Of a stretch of 64,000 nucleotides of DNA, positions 12,208 to 25,400 are shown in pieces. This DNA is from Hofstenia miamia (taxonomy: Eukaryota; Xenacoelomorpha; Acoela): positions 1,218,196 to 1,282,195 of the forward strand of contig SCFE01000093.1 of assembly GCA_004352715.1 (NCBI GenBank). Reading direction: 5' to 3'. The position numbers were made by a program, and so were the translations under genes. Position 1 is the stretch's first letter, and each line of letters starts with the position of its first letter. The notes below the pieces were generated by a model. That model saw only the letters and a list, made by a program, of their open reading frames with translations, was not told where the DNA came from and did no database searches.

Positions 12208-12905
12208 AGGTAGCACAGAAGGCAGCATTGTTAGGAACTGGTTAAGATAAGATAAGATAAGATAATCTATATTCATTTTAATTTTTTACAATATTTGAAT
12301 GATATTTGAAATGAATAGCGTCATTAACTACTATGTACAAAAAATGAATAATAACAAACACGAAATAAATAAAAAAAAGCACTGACTAAAAAATACACTG
12401 ACTACGGATAGCTTACTAATTTCGATTTATTGTATAATCGTTATTATAAAATTTAAATCCTATCCATGATCTACCTTATATAAACTTTTGTTTGAGTAAT
12501 AATAATTTTAATTCTTTTTAAGGTTGTCTATTATTTTCATTTCTTTTGGCAATATATTCCAGTTATAAATTGCAGTATTAATAATTATTGAGTCATGATA
12601 TTTTTATTAAATTTAACACGTGAGTAGTTTTTTGTTCGTTTATTTTGCTTCAGACAATCTGTCGAAAATGAGAATGATATCTCGTTGTAGGGTGGTATTT
12701 TCTTTATGAATTTGAAGAAATAAATAATAATATTTTAAATAATTAACTCTTGTGGAAAAAGAATAGATTTAGAAATATATTCTTTTATTTTAGAAGAGTT
12801 TTTATTACAAACATTTAATGCCCATTTTAGTTGAACTCGAAGTTTTTTTTAACATTTGGCTGTGTACATTAGTATATAAGATATTAGCATAGTTTAAATT
12901 ACTCA
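12208..12905 (-). mobile_element. LINE 3' end, near-identical to 13610-14306
   Basis: This repeats 13610-14306 at an offset of 1402, becoming 1401 after a one-base change in a T run. Only a few differences are seen. It includes the last bases of the R2-like fragment, the GATAAG pentamer tail (about 12243-12263), and the 3' part of the minus-strand LINE. It lies between an n (12207) and a 372-base gap, so it is probably an alternative copy or allele of the same locus. Confidence 0.8.
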
Positions 12906-13277
12906 NNNNNNNNNNNNNNNNNNNNNNNNNNNNNNNNNNNNNNNNNNNNNNNNNNNNNNNNNNNNNNNNNNNNNNNNNNNNNNNNNNNNNNNNNNNNNNN
13001 NNNNNNNNNNNNNNNNNNNNNNNNNNNNNNNNNNNNNNNNNNNNNNNNNNNNNNNNNNNNNNNNNNNNNNNNNNNNNNNNNNNNNNNNNNNNNNNNNNNN
13101 NNNNNNNNNNNNNNNNNNNNNNNNNNNNNNNNNNNNNNNNNNNNNNNNNNNNNNNNNNNNNNNNNNNNNNNNNNNNNNNNNNNNNNNNNNNNNNNNNNNN
13201 NNNNNNNNNNNNNNNNNNNNNNNNNNNNNNNNNNNNNNNNNNNNNNNNNNNNNNNNNNNNNNNNNNNNNNNNNNNNN
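12906..13277. other. Assembly gap, 372 N
   Basis: A run of N between the truncated LINE copy and the R2-like endonuclease fragment. Confidence 0.95.
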
Positions 13278-13645
13278 GGGCGTCATAGAAAATGAGAAGG
13301 TTAAGATACTGTGGGACTTTAACATACAGACAAGCTATGTGATAGAAGCACGGAGGCCAGACATAGTAGTGGTAGACAAAGAAAAAAGATTAGGAACAGT
13401 GATAGACATAGCAGTACCAAAGGACAGAAATGTAGAAAGCAAGTAGAAAGAGAAGATAGACAAATACAGAGAGTTGGCAGAGGAAATAGAAAGGCTGTGG
13501 AAATTAAAGAAGGTTGAAGTAGTCCCGGTAGTAGTAGGAGCACTATGAGCAGTGAGTAAGAAGCATAAGAGATACTTGGAGGAGTTGGGAGTACCAAAGT
13601 GGGGAGGAGAGGTAGCACAGAAGGCAGCATTGTTAGGAACTGGTT
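13278..13645 (+). pseudogene. R2/NeSL-like retrotransposon C-terminal endonuclease fragment
   Basis: The plus-strand frame begins GVIENEKVKILWDFNIQT and continues through RRPDIVVVDK, VIDIAVP and VVPVVVGAL. PD followed about 14 residues later by D resembles the PD-(D/E)XK restriction-like endonuclease at the C-terminus of R2/R4/NeSL-type LINEs, and is common in invertebrate RT proteins. Two in-frame stops (after NVESK and after VVGAL) show it is dead. It ends at the pentamer tail of the neighbouring LINE, which probably inserted here. Confidence 0.65.
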
Positions 13646-15003
13646 AAGATAAGATAAGATAAGATAATCTATATTCATTTTAATTTTTTACAATATTTGA
13701 ATGATATTTGAAATGAATAGCGTCATTAACTACTATGTACAAAAAATGAATAATAACAAACACGAAATAAATAAAAAAAAGCACTGACTAAAAAATACAC
13801 TGACTACGGATAGCTTACTAATTTCGATTTATTGTATAATCGTTATTATAAAATTTAAATCCTATCCATGATCTACCTTATATAAACTTTTGTTTGAGTA
13901 ATAATAATTTTAATTCTTTTTAAGGTTGTCTATTATTTTCATTTCTTTTGGCAATATATTCCAGTTATAAATTGCAGTATTAATAATTATTGATTCATGA
14001 TATTTTTATTAAATTTAACACGTGAGTAGTTTTTTGTTCGTTTATTTTGCTTCAGACAATCTGTCGAAAATGAGAATGATATCTCGTTGTAGGGTGGTAT
14101 TTTCTTTATGAATTTGAAGAAATAAATAATAATATTTTAAATAATTAACTCTTGTGGAAAAAGAATAGATTTAGAAATATATTCTTTTGTTTTAGAAGAG
14201 TTTTTATTACAAACATTTAATGCCCATTTTAGTTGAACTCGAAGTTTTTTTAACATTTGGCTGTGTACATTAGTATATAAGATATTAGCATAGTTTAAAT
14301 TACTCAAAACAAATGCATGAAACATTTGAATTACTGCAATTGGGGCTAACTGTTGGGAAACATGGGATATCTTTCTAATACCTATAGCCATTTTTTTAAT
14401 AATAGTATTTATTTGCGACGTGAAATTAAGATTTGAATCTATTATTACTCCTAGATATTTAAACTTATTAACAGGTATAACAGATGAATTATTGAAATTA
14501 ATTGAATAGTCGGAGATGTCCGTTTTTTTTCTAAAAGGTTGCATTATGCAAAATTCAGTTTTTTTCGTATTAATACGCAATCTATGCATGTTAAAATAGT
14601 TGCTCAATTTTATACAATTCGATTCAATAACTTTTACAGCTTTATCTAAGGATTTATTTCCACAGTAAATAGATGTATCATCGGCGTATTGTGTTATTTC
14701 ACAGTCCGTAATTTCCTTCATGTCATTCACATAAATATTAAATAGCAGGGGACCTAGTATGGTTCCTTGAGGTACACCATTATTGACAGACAACCAATTT
14801 GAAAAAGTATCATTTAATTTAACTCGCTGAAGTCTATTACTTAAGTAATTAGATATAAGGTGAGCACTGTTAAGAGAAAAACCAATATTTTTTAATTTTC
14901 TTATTAATATATCATGATTAATAGAATCGAATGCTTTTGAGAGGTAAAGACAGGCAATAGCAACAAATTTATTAGAGTCTAATAGTGCTCTCCATTTTTC
15001 TGT
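13644..15003 (-). mobile_element. 5'-truncated CR1/L2-like LINE with (TTATC)n tail
   Basis: On the minus strand the element starts abruptly at about 15003 within a TEKWRALLDSNKF block. It runs through SKAFDSINHDILI, NNGVPQGTILGPLLFNIYVND (14790-14730), YADDTSIYCGN (14685-14650) and KFKYLGVIID (about 14465-14440), then to a stop at 14137. Downstream, the FKFYNNDYTINRN end appears after frame breaks. The 3' end is a run of TTATC pentamers (13646-13665). The polymerase YADD box is intact, but the C-terminal domain is broken. Five-prime truncation and a simple-repeat tail are typical of target-primed LINE insertion. Confidence 0.85.
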
Positions 15004-15009
15004 CGTTTG

Positions 15010-15560
15010 TATAAGTTGTTTCTTTGAAACAAATCGTTACAAGGCTTTTCTGTGTTTCTGCAGCGATCAGTGACAAATGTTTGTGACAGAATTAAGTTCT
15101 TCAGAGGTTGTGTAACTTTGCTAACGAAATTATACTCTTCAGAAATCATGACTAGGTCTCTTATTCCAAAACCACTAAATCTGGTAAGTAGCCGCAAATA
15201 GAGTCGTTACATTCTAGATCTTTGCCAATAAACTTTGGAAGTAATTTTAGCCTCAAAAGCTTTGAAACTGTTGGAAAGAATCTGTGTATCGCTTTAAGCG
15301 TAAAATCACTTGAATTGACAGCTCTACGAGAAACACGAATAAACCGCATGTGGATGAGTTTCCACAATTTGTGAGAGCTTAGTGGTTAAGTTTGCACATT
15401 TTTCCGCTTTGTATTTCAGTTGTTCGGTACAGTAATGACATCATGGACCTCTCCTCCACCTGCAACGTCATCCGCATAGAATATGCGTCGGACTGATGGG
15501 TTTGCATTCATAAACCAGTTACAGTATTGCAGTGCTGTTTACCCAGTTCAACATACGTCA
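15010..15560 (-). pseudogene. Relic of a YADD-containing retroelement polymerase
   Basis: The minus strand has, in broken frames, SVRRIFYADDVAGGGEVHDV (about 15505-15450), then LLPKFIGKDLECNDS (about 15250-15205), then LLTRFSGFGIRDLVMISEEY (about 15190-15130) followed by KVTQPLKNLI. This order matches a retroelement polymerase family common in invertebrates. In it a YADD box is followed by a C-terminal block like F(L/I)P.(I/L)-(T/I)G...ND...LP.R.GGLGI.(N/D)P. The spacing is shorter than usual, so an internal deletion is likely. The LINE at 13644-15003 abuts it. I cannot assign the clade with confidence. Confidence 0.5.
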
Positions 15561-15679
15561 CTTGAAGCACGAAAATTTTTTACCCCAATGTATTGGTGGG
15601 GCCGTAGTCAAGAAAGGTTAAAACAAGGATTGTGAAGCAAGGTAAACGTCGGCGGGGTACGGTGGGTTAGAGTAGTATG

Positions 15680-16267
15680 CAAAAATCTATGTAATTCACT
15701 TAGTACTAAATTTTGAATGACGAGCAATAGATAAAATACAAAATGAACTTTCAACTTCAAAAATATTGATTAACTCAATTATTAGGCATTTCTACATACG
15801 TCATTTATTGGTGGGGGAGGGTTTCAAAATTTGTTCTATTTCATATTTTCATTAATATGCAATAACTGAAATTTGGTGGGCAGCTTCTCTTAACATGGAA
15901 CATTAAATATACACAGTGATATTGAACAATGTTACTATGTTTTTACTGGCGTCAGCAGTTTTCAACAAGTCATCAAAATGAGGTTGCACACATAGAATGA
16001 GTCAATGTAATTTTGTCCAATTTTTATAATTGTGTGCAAATTGTATTGCATCATTTAAACCATTATTTGTTGTGGAAAAAATTTCGGGAAAAAAAATGTT
16101 TGTACTACTATAATAAATGGATGATTCTCTTTCAATAACCGATAATTCCATAACATAAACAGAAAAATACAATTTAATTGAAATAAAAAATAACACTTTA
16201 AATAGCAGCTGATGACAATGTACATTTTATAAATTTAAATAAATTATAACCAAACATTAAAAAAATT
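15680..16267. other. 3' flank of the RNMT gene
   Basis: AT-rich sequence downstream of the RNMT stop codon. An ATTAAA hexamer on the minus strand at 16178-16173, about 90 bases after the stop, could serve as polyadenylation signal. Nothing else is supported. Confidence 0.4.
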
Positions 16268-16496
16268 CTATCTTGTTCTTTCTTCACAGAAAGCCTGAAA
16301 AACAGGCGGTAACTCTTTGGAAGATTTTATCCGTTCATTGGCCTCTGCTATGAGTTTGTCTGGATCATAAGTATTAAGATCGGTGTTGTAATTGAATTCT
16401 TCGTGATTGTGTACCTTCTCAAATACACATGCTGTATATAAAGAGATCATATCCCATTCCGATTGAGCAATTGTGCCTACTTGGATTTTCTTTCCA
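16268..16496 (-). CDS. RNMT: RNMT exon 5 (terminal)
   Basis: It codes the end of residue 324 to residue 399. KIQVGTIAQSEWDMISLYTA corresponds to the conserved SEW block near the C-terminus of RNMTs. It is followed by a tail of about 50 residues (EFNYNTDLNTYDPDK ... PVFQAFCEERTR) without an equivalent that I recognise. The stop is TAG at 16270-16268. The acceptor is TGTGTAG|T. Confidence 0.93.
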
Positions 16497-19400
16497 CTAC
16501 ACAAAGAAATTGATTGTAAATAAATTAAAATAATGATAATTAGACAAAGGATTTCCCAATTCATAATTTTTAGATTCAAGTGTTCATTGCAAAGAGGTCA
16601 TTGATAAAGGTCAACCTCAAAGTAATTTTATTGAAAATTTAATCTTAAGAATGACTGAATAAAATATTTCTAAAATCTCATCTGAAAATCTTTACATACA
16701 AAAATTAGTTATCCAGATGTTTTCTTTGAAATTCTTTAATTAAAAAATACATTACACGTTTGAATATATTTACAATTATTTTACAAAACAATTCGTATAA
16801 TGCAATTTGGTAATGAGCTAAACATTATTAGATGCTTTGTGGGAATATTAATCCTTTTAAAACAACATTTTAAAAATCCTGATAAGTCTAATTTGCAGAC
16901 TTCTACTTTTATAATGAGAAGAATTCAGACAAAATTTGAAGCAAATTACAACACCAGCCAATTCTTTTGCTATATGAACTTTGTCAACAATATTTTCAAA
17001 ATTTTGATTATGCCATGCTGTACTTTTACATGAAATTACTGTTTTTTATTCACCATTTATATAAGTAAAGGGTCTCCCCAAAAATACATTAACCAGGCTT
17101 TGCTAACTCAGAAAGCATCATGAAATTTAGCCTAGTGAAATCCTAAAAAAAATCACCACATTTTGATACTGAGGACATCATCACTTAGTTAATGACCTCA
17201 TTTTGTAGTGGAAGGATTGCTTTTGTACCAGACCAAGTTTCATAAAAAGTCTGTTGTAGAAAAAGAGGAGAGGCGGCATCAACCCCTTGGCCAATAGCGT
17301 TAGTTTATAAATATAAAACTCACTAATCAACTTACTAGACTGAAGGATTTGTGGACATCTCATTTCTAATGAAGTCTCTTGCAGCTCCATAGTCCACTTC
17401 ACCAAAATGTAAACTATTTCCCTGATGAGGAGGATAAACCTCTAAAGCCTTAATTATTCTCAATAATCGAGCAGAAGTTTTGGCATGTTCATTGAAAATT
17501 TGGCTGAAAGACCGCTTGCTAACAAGTCGAACACGATGACGAGCCAATAAGGATTCCAGTACAGGTAAATGAACTAAATACTCAGGCAAATCAACTACGC
17601 CATCTAGTGAAAATTTGTATCTAAAGTAATCGAAAGTCAAAATCAATTATAAATGTCTATTCAACGCTAACAGATTAATGACATGGCATATACTTCAAAT
17701 TCAAATAAAAATAAATGTTTGCCCGAATAATTGTTAGAGATCCTATATCTATACAAAATTAAAAACAAACTGGCATCCAAAAATGGGGAAGTGCTTTTTG
17801 TCAGACGATGGAAATTCCACGTGATAAATGGAATTTCCAAAAGAGAAGCCTTTCGTTGACAAAAGTCTAGCAACCAACTCTACGGAATCCACAGTAGTGC
17901 AGACAAATAAACAACCAGGTTGGAGATGAGAAACAGCATTGGCTATCATGCATTCCGCCTGCTTTAGAGTTTCAAAGGAATAGTGAATGGCGAACTGACA
18001 GCTACTGATTGAGAAAGAGATGTGTTCGTTGATGTATGAATGGATTGAATTCTAAGCGAAATGTTTTATAAATTGAAAATTGATGATAATAAATACTCGA
18101 CTGCAGTCAAGACTGAAAATATCCGCCGTAAAACGATGCCGATGCCTACGCTGTTGCATTTCTTTGTATCTATCCCTGCACTGAAGTATCGACGTCTCTG
18201 CAAGGTCTACTGCCACTAAGTGAGCAATTCGGCCATTTGACCATTTCAACAAGTCACCACCTTTACCGCAACCCAAATCAAGGGCCACAATATTTTGCTA
18301 AATTCAACATTAAAAAATTACAATGTTTTAACATTCGTTTTACCCGGTAATTAATATCACCCTCGAAATATTACAACATTCTTTTAATATAGTCTTAAAT
18401 ATTTCTACCTGTATTTGTAATGACTTTGCAATTTAGGTCTATTGTATTTACAAGCATGTCAATTTGCAGTGGAATACACTAAATCAAGTTTTAAAAATGC
18501 CTGAAACCTTATCCGGTATAATAAACAATTTTTAAATAGCTTGTTGATTTATGTGAAAATGATATTTCATTAATGCAATAAGTTGACTAACTCAGGAAAA
18601 TTTTATATAATTATATATATTTATATAATTATATATTTTATAGGAATTATTGCTTTAAAATATAATTAATGTATATTATACAGTTTAATTAGATTTAAGA
18701 AATGAATGCTGATTGTCCTTTGTCAGAGTGTGTGAAATGGCCCGTGGGCACGGCCTTCCATCAATGCCCTGCACACTGTCAGAATGAAATTACAACGGCA
18801 AAAAGCAGAGTCAGCTGTATGTTGGACGAAAGAAACAGGAATTTGATGGATCTGATAAAGGAGATGAAAGGTAAGTCTATTGAATCACATAATAATGTAC
18901 AGAGACATCGGGTGCTTAATCAGACAAAGTCTGTTGGACAATGACACTACGGGTAGTAGTAGTAGTAGATCACTCAGTTGGAGTAATCACTCGTAAGAAC
19001 ACGGTTGGTAAGAAGCTAGGTGAAGGTAATATATTAATTTTCAGTGCAAATGGTACTCGAACAGGAAAGATAATGTTGAATGTAGCCAGTGGTACACCAC
19101 CTTTTCATATATTGGAAGTAATGAAACAGAATAATGTTAATGCCTGGATAAAGAATAAACTAAAGCCAATGCCTCTTGTGAAAGATATACCTACCTATGT
19201 CTCAATTACTAAGGAAGCATTGCCTAAGGAAGTATGTGATGCTAATAACGAACTATCTGGGGATTGCAAAGACCTTAGATGACTTTTCTCGTATAAGGGT
19301 AAGTTTTAGAATTGCAAAATGCTGTAATAGTAGTGAGTCCAAATGCAAAAGCTAATTTGTTAACAAGAGGTTGGCTGAAATTAGGACAAAGAATGTGTGA

Positions 19401-22400
19401 AGTGCTCGATTACCGCCGTCCTTTACAATGCTATAAATGTTGTCAATTTGGGCATACTAAGAAGAATTGTCAGAATGAAGTTGCATGCAGATTCTGTGGT
19501 GAGCGACATGAGTCTAAAGATTGCAATTTGAGGCAGCACAAACCTCGTTACTGTTGTAGCTTGTAGAAATTGCCAATCTGGTCAAGTTGCTACTGAAAAT
19601 AATTGTGAAAATGTCAAACGGGCTATTAGAGCATTAGTTTAAAAACTGACTGGGGAGGTTTCTGGCCTCTTCGTCAAGATTTTTTTAATGAAAACGCAGT
19701 CATTCACACAACAGGTTGCTGAGTTTCAACTAGTTCTTGGTGAAACAGAAACAGATATTGCTATCATTAGCGAAACGTGGGCGTACGCCTATAATGAAAC
19801 CTTTTTACTTCAGAAAATAGATGGATATGAAACGTATCAAGCTCGAAGGGAAAGTTCTAAAGAAGGTGGTGTTTCCATTTATGTACGCAAGTGTTATCGT
19901 ATGAAGTGTACAACTCTGTCAATCTGTATGGTGAAGTAATAGGAGTGATTTTTATAAATGATGGTATCAAGCACGTGGCTATTGGTGCGTATAGGCCCAC
20001 CAGGTCTTATTCCCTTTAAGCATTGAATGAATTTCAATATCTCATAACTAGAGCAATTTGCGAAGTCTGTGATTCAGGAATTCAACATGATAGACTCATC
20101 CTGGCAGGGGATTTTAACAGGGCACCAGTAAAACACTTAGTGCATATTACTTCAGATGGATTCAGTGGTGAATTTTCCAACGAGAGGACGTAACTGTTTA
20201 GATAAGGTACTACTGTCTAATTTGAATACTACCAAGTTCCTCAGAAATTACCAAAATTCTTCAACAAATTCTCCTCAGAAACGCCAATTTGTAAGAGTTG
20301 ATTGTCATGAGAAACATCATAAGAGAGTGGAACAGTTCATATTAAATATAAAATGCAGCTTAAAGGAGGAATGTAGTAATGTGGATGAATTGACTGCAGT
20401 TGTTTATCAAATGATTGATATGGCATATAACCTATATCCCAAACGAGTTGTGACGATATCATCCAAGGATCCAATATGGGTGAACCCTCAGGTAGAAGAG
20501 ATGATGATTCAGAAACATAAAGTGACAAGACGTCAAAACGTAAACAAAGTGGGGGAACTGACCAAGTTAATTGAAAAGGAGTAGAATAAGTTCCCTTTGG
20601 ATAGAATAGAAAAAAGCGGATTTGTGGTGGAAAGACATGAAAAGGCAGAAACAGCTATTGCAGCCCAGCAAAAGTATGACGAAGTTACTGTTAAAATCCG
20701 ATAAGCTAAAAGAAAACAATTAGAAAACAAAGTAAGTTGCTGTCTGTACTAAGAAATATTCCTGGTAGACATTTATTTACTACTTAAGGGCAATATTAAG
20801 GTTAATATTTTTTTATAAATTGAGCTATTTTGATTTTACATGGATAAATGTAATTAATCAGTGCTATAGAACTAAAGTAAAGTTATATACGAGGGACTTG
20901 CACTAGACCAAGTCATTCGGGATATTTAACTGAAAATTATTCAATATTTGAAAACAGTTTTCTCAGGGGTACGCTATTTATTAAAAAGCTGGTTTCATGA
21001 AGAATTTAACGTTTTAATTAGCCACTTTGAAATGAATTTAAAAGTATTAGACACCCGAGATGCCAAATATTGAGACAAAATGTTTACAAGTAACTTACTT
21101 TACAGAAAATGAGCGGGTTTAAGAATGCTTCATGAAAATATTATTTCAAAATATTGATATTTAAAAATCTTTAGAAAATGATATCTTACCAAAATGTATA
21201 TTAATTATACACTATTTTGACACAGGACTTTAGTAATTATTTGACAGAGATCGTTCTCTACAATTTTTTAGTAAAAAATTTTATATTAGTTTGCTTAAGC
21301 AAATCCTTAAAAATGATTGCTTAAAAATGTCACAGGGGTGTTAAAAAATTTAATGCTTGAAAAATATGTGCACTAAAATAACTGCAAAATGATGGTCTTC
21401 AAAAGTCCAATTTTCTTTCAAACTGAAACAAACTGAAATCCAGTACTGTGTTTAGAATGGCTGATATTATATTTCGAAAACCTAGTAGAAAAAATAGAGT
21501 AAATAATTCGATCCAACTATTACATACGTAAAAATCGTCAGGCCTAAATTATAAATGCATTTTTCTCAGTTTGATAAAATTTACCCTTATAGCTAATGTA
21601 TCCAACTACAAATTACTATTTTGTTGTTAGTTTTTTGATTTTCGAGTGAAATTAGAGGAGTTGTGTTAAATAACTATTTCAAAATATAATTTTCCCAATG
21701 CCTTAAATATAATTGATGCAACATAAATTCTTTTAGTACTACATTAAATATGTATATTTATGGTACGATAAAAAAGTGCGGATGCATTTGTTTGATTGGC
21801 GCTGTAGTTTGCGGATGTGTTAAATATATTGAAGTGTGAGGGCAAAAGTAATGTGCATATTTTAGTTTCATCCATATTGTAAAATGATATCTTTTACATA
21901 TTTCTAAACTACCCCGACACGAGATAATTACTCTCGGAGCATGTGCCGGGGCATGGTCCATTTCATATCACTCTAAGGTAGCGGGCAAATGATACAACTT
22001 TTGTTGCTAGAGTCATTAAATTTTGTGGTAATTTCAAAGTCGTATCGTTTGCGCGCAGATATAATTGGCTTCGCAACTAGTTGCCAACATTTGTTTGATT
22101 CCAGCTGAGACCCCTCCACATACAACTTCTCAAGTAGGTAAACAACATAATCGCTTCGTTTGAGCGCATTCTCAAAACAAAACAGGAATGCACATTGACC
22201 AACGCACAGTCTAATAGTAGCGTTTCTACACACTTTGGATTGAATATTTAAAACGAAATATGACATAAACGACCCAGAACAAACTTTACCTCAATGATTT
22301 GTAAATGTAAGTGGAATATTTTTAGTAGTAGGTAAAAAACGATGGATGTTCTAGTGACATTGCAATAATATATTGCAACTATTTCTTATAACCCTATTTG

Positions 22401-25400
22401 GCAAATAGAGTTATTTAATGATCGTTCTATTCTATGCCTTTTAAAATAAAATAATTCTCTTTAATGGAGCAAACTTATTTTTTGGAATTATATAAATATA
22501 TCTGCTTTATTATTTAATTGGCTGAGTTTAAAAAATCTTATGTTCGATTATTAGTGCTAAAAAACATTACAGATTTTATTAATATTTGTTTTTGATAATT
22601 ATAAAGCAATTCAATACGAAATCGCAGAGTTTTAAAACTTATTATTTAGCAATAATTTTTAAAATATTACATCTCTTGACGGTATAAAAGCACACCAAAT
22701 CCCAGCCAAATTATGTTGGTTTAAGATTTTAGTTGTTTTCGACATGTATGTATTCCAATAATCCCCGGATTGATGCGAAGAAAATGTCAAATAACAAAAA
22801 TAATTATGGTGAACAAAATTCCTGTTTGTGTTCTACCCATTAAAAAAAGAAAAACGAGAAAAGATGTAAACTGAGGCAATTTACAACCATTTAAATTTTG
22901 CATGACCTTTGGGACGCCATATATATATATATATACGTAGGTCGGTTCTACATCCTTGTTAAATTGGTTTTTCTATTGCACGAAATAAATTTGCCTGTGG
23001 GTCGTGAGGGCTAACAAACATCATCGCCAGCCAGTTAATGATGTATGGATTCGTCTTTATTCGTCACTCTTATGACACAGTATTGTAATTGAGTTTTGGT
23101 AATTCAGCCTCAAAATATATTTCACAGCATCTAACCCTGAAATTACTAGTAAGAACGACGTTTTGCTTTCACAAAACAAAGAGTGTCAAATTGAAAAATT
23201 AAACATACAAAAGTATCTTTATCTAATATATGTTTCTCGATTATTTTATTGCCTGTGAGAATAGTAGAATTAATGATATTACAAAAGAATGTGAAGTTGT
23301 TGTTTGCAATTTGATATTTATTCAAATAAATATGATTAAGCTTATTTTGCATTATGGCTTTAGCATAAATGGCATTGCTGATTTTTCAATATAATAATGG
23401 AAGTTCACTTAAATATATATACTGTAGACATTGATATTGATTATAATTCTAAATTTTTAATGGTGAAATTTTTTAGTTAGTAGTCACTGAAATATAGCAG
23501 TTTGTAATTTCACAATCAATATAAATATATCGCATCATGTAAATGCAAATATTTAAACAATATATTCAGAAATAAATACTTTTTTTTTTACTTGAAATTG
23601 TGTTTTTATCTTGAATAATAACAGTAATGGGACATGGCAATATCATTTGAGTTTGCATGCTATAATAATATGAGAAGTTGTAACCAAAAATTGCTTCGTT
23701 TGCGCGCAAATGATTTTCATAATTTGCTTACTTTTCTAGCTACTTGAGAAATCGCGGCTTTAAAAGTTGTATCGTTTGCGCGCGGCCTAAATAGCATTTA
23801 ATTTAGTTCATTTACTCCGGGACAAAGCCTATCGTGTAACATCCGCTTTAAACATATAAAATGGGAACTTTACCACTTCATGTTATACATAAAAACAATA
23901 AGAAACGAAGAACCGGCCGTGGTAAATGTACTGGATTACGTTTTAAATACCGTTTTAATTTTGATTTTTGCAAAGCATTTTAAACAATTAATTTGACAGC
24001 CATTTTTAAGAGTTTGAAACCAAGAATTCAAATGAATATTTCTTTGATATTGAAAAAATTCACACAAAAATTCATTTAAAATTATAATATAGTGGCGACT
24101 GTAATCATTTTCCAGGCTAATATTGTAACATGGGAGGCTACATCAAAATTAAGATTATTATAAGCACGGAATAAATTTTTGATGTATCGAAAATTTGTCT
24201 CATGTTCAGGAAACATTCAGCGTAATTGAATACATTTTCAAATTATTAAAAATGTCAAGAACGTTTCATAGCAATAGCAATAATAATTAAAATCGTCAAT
24301 TAATAAAAATTGTATTGTGTAATAATATAATTAATGCATAAAATGTCTATATCTAAACATAAAACAACACTTTTGGAATTTTGTATACCTAGCACAGACA
24401 CTATGATCTGGCATGAACACGGTGGAATTGCAAAATCCATATTATGATATTATATGATAAAGTTTGAAATAGATTTTTATTAAAATTCAATTTACTTTGG
24501 TTAATGTCATAAATACGTCCTAAATATAAAACCTATGTCGATATAAATATACAAAATATAATTTGAAAAGCTCAAACATTAGCATGCACAAATTAAAAAT
24601 AAATAACATTCATTTGTGAAAAAAAATTGAAAGTATGTTGATACACGACGGTACATTACGTCGCCCTTAATAGACCAAAAGTCCATCGTGTAATACCCGC
24701 TCAAGATTGGAGTACAAATCGGCCTGGAAAAAAACATTTTACCATTCACGTCAGTCAGGTGAGACACCCAAGTGGTGATCAACTTGAGAAAATAAAAGCT
24801 GGGTAATGCCCGGCGAAATTTCTACACATTGAAAAAATAAACACTTAAAATGCATCTCACCACCGTATATTTTAAACTTTCTTCAATTCTATATTTATAA
24901 AATCAAATATTGAAAACTTCACAATGTCTCATTGGGTGCAGTCAAAGTGTTCGAAATCAATATAGCGTTCATAAATAAGAATTTAATGCCTAAAATTATT
25001 GTTCTAATTAGCAATCAAGTAGCTTAAATATTATATAAATAACTTATTTTAAATGCAAATGTGAAAGCTGAAACACTATGACAAAAACCATATAAGTATA
25101 GTAGTGCTGAGTTTATTTGTTAATAATGCCTACATTTGACAATGGCGATGAATTTGAGGAGATAATTAGAATATGAATTGCAAAATATTGTTATGAATTA
25201 AAAGTTGATGTTATTTTATCTTGTGTAAATTATTATATTTAAAAAATTAATGTCTTTTATCGCGTTTCGAACACTTTGATGTGAACTCCCCCCCCTTGCA
25301 TACGTCGCTGAGTAGACTATCTTATAATGATTCGGGATGAAATGTCCTCTAAGCAATATGAAACAACGCATCTAAACCACAGCTGTACTTACGTAAGCTA

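Noticed and set aside
20337-20730. Minus-strand ORFs opposite the LINE endonuclease linker
   Set aside because: Shadows of the plus-strand LINE ORF2 (IWVNPQVEEMM region).
21973-22290. Minus-strand ORF with a CVGQC pattern resembling a cystine-knot (glycoprotein-hormone-like) domain
   Set aside because: The spacing of the first cysteines is suggestive, but the middle cysteines are missing. The C-terminal part is encoded by the GCGCGCAAAC foldback arms, so it is most likely an ORF through MITE sequence within RNMT intron 1.
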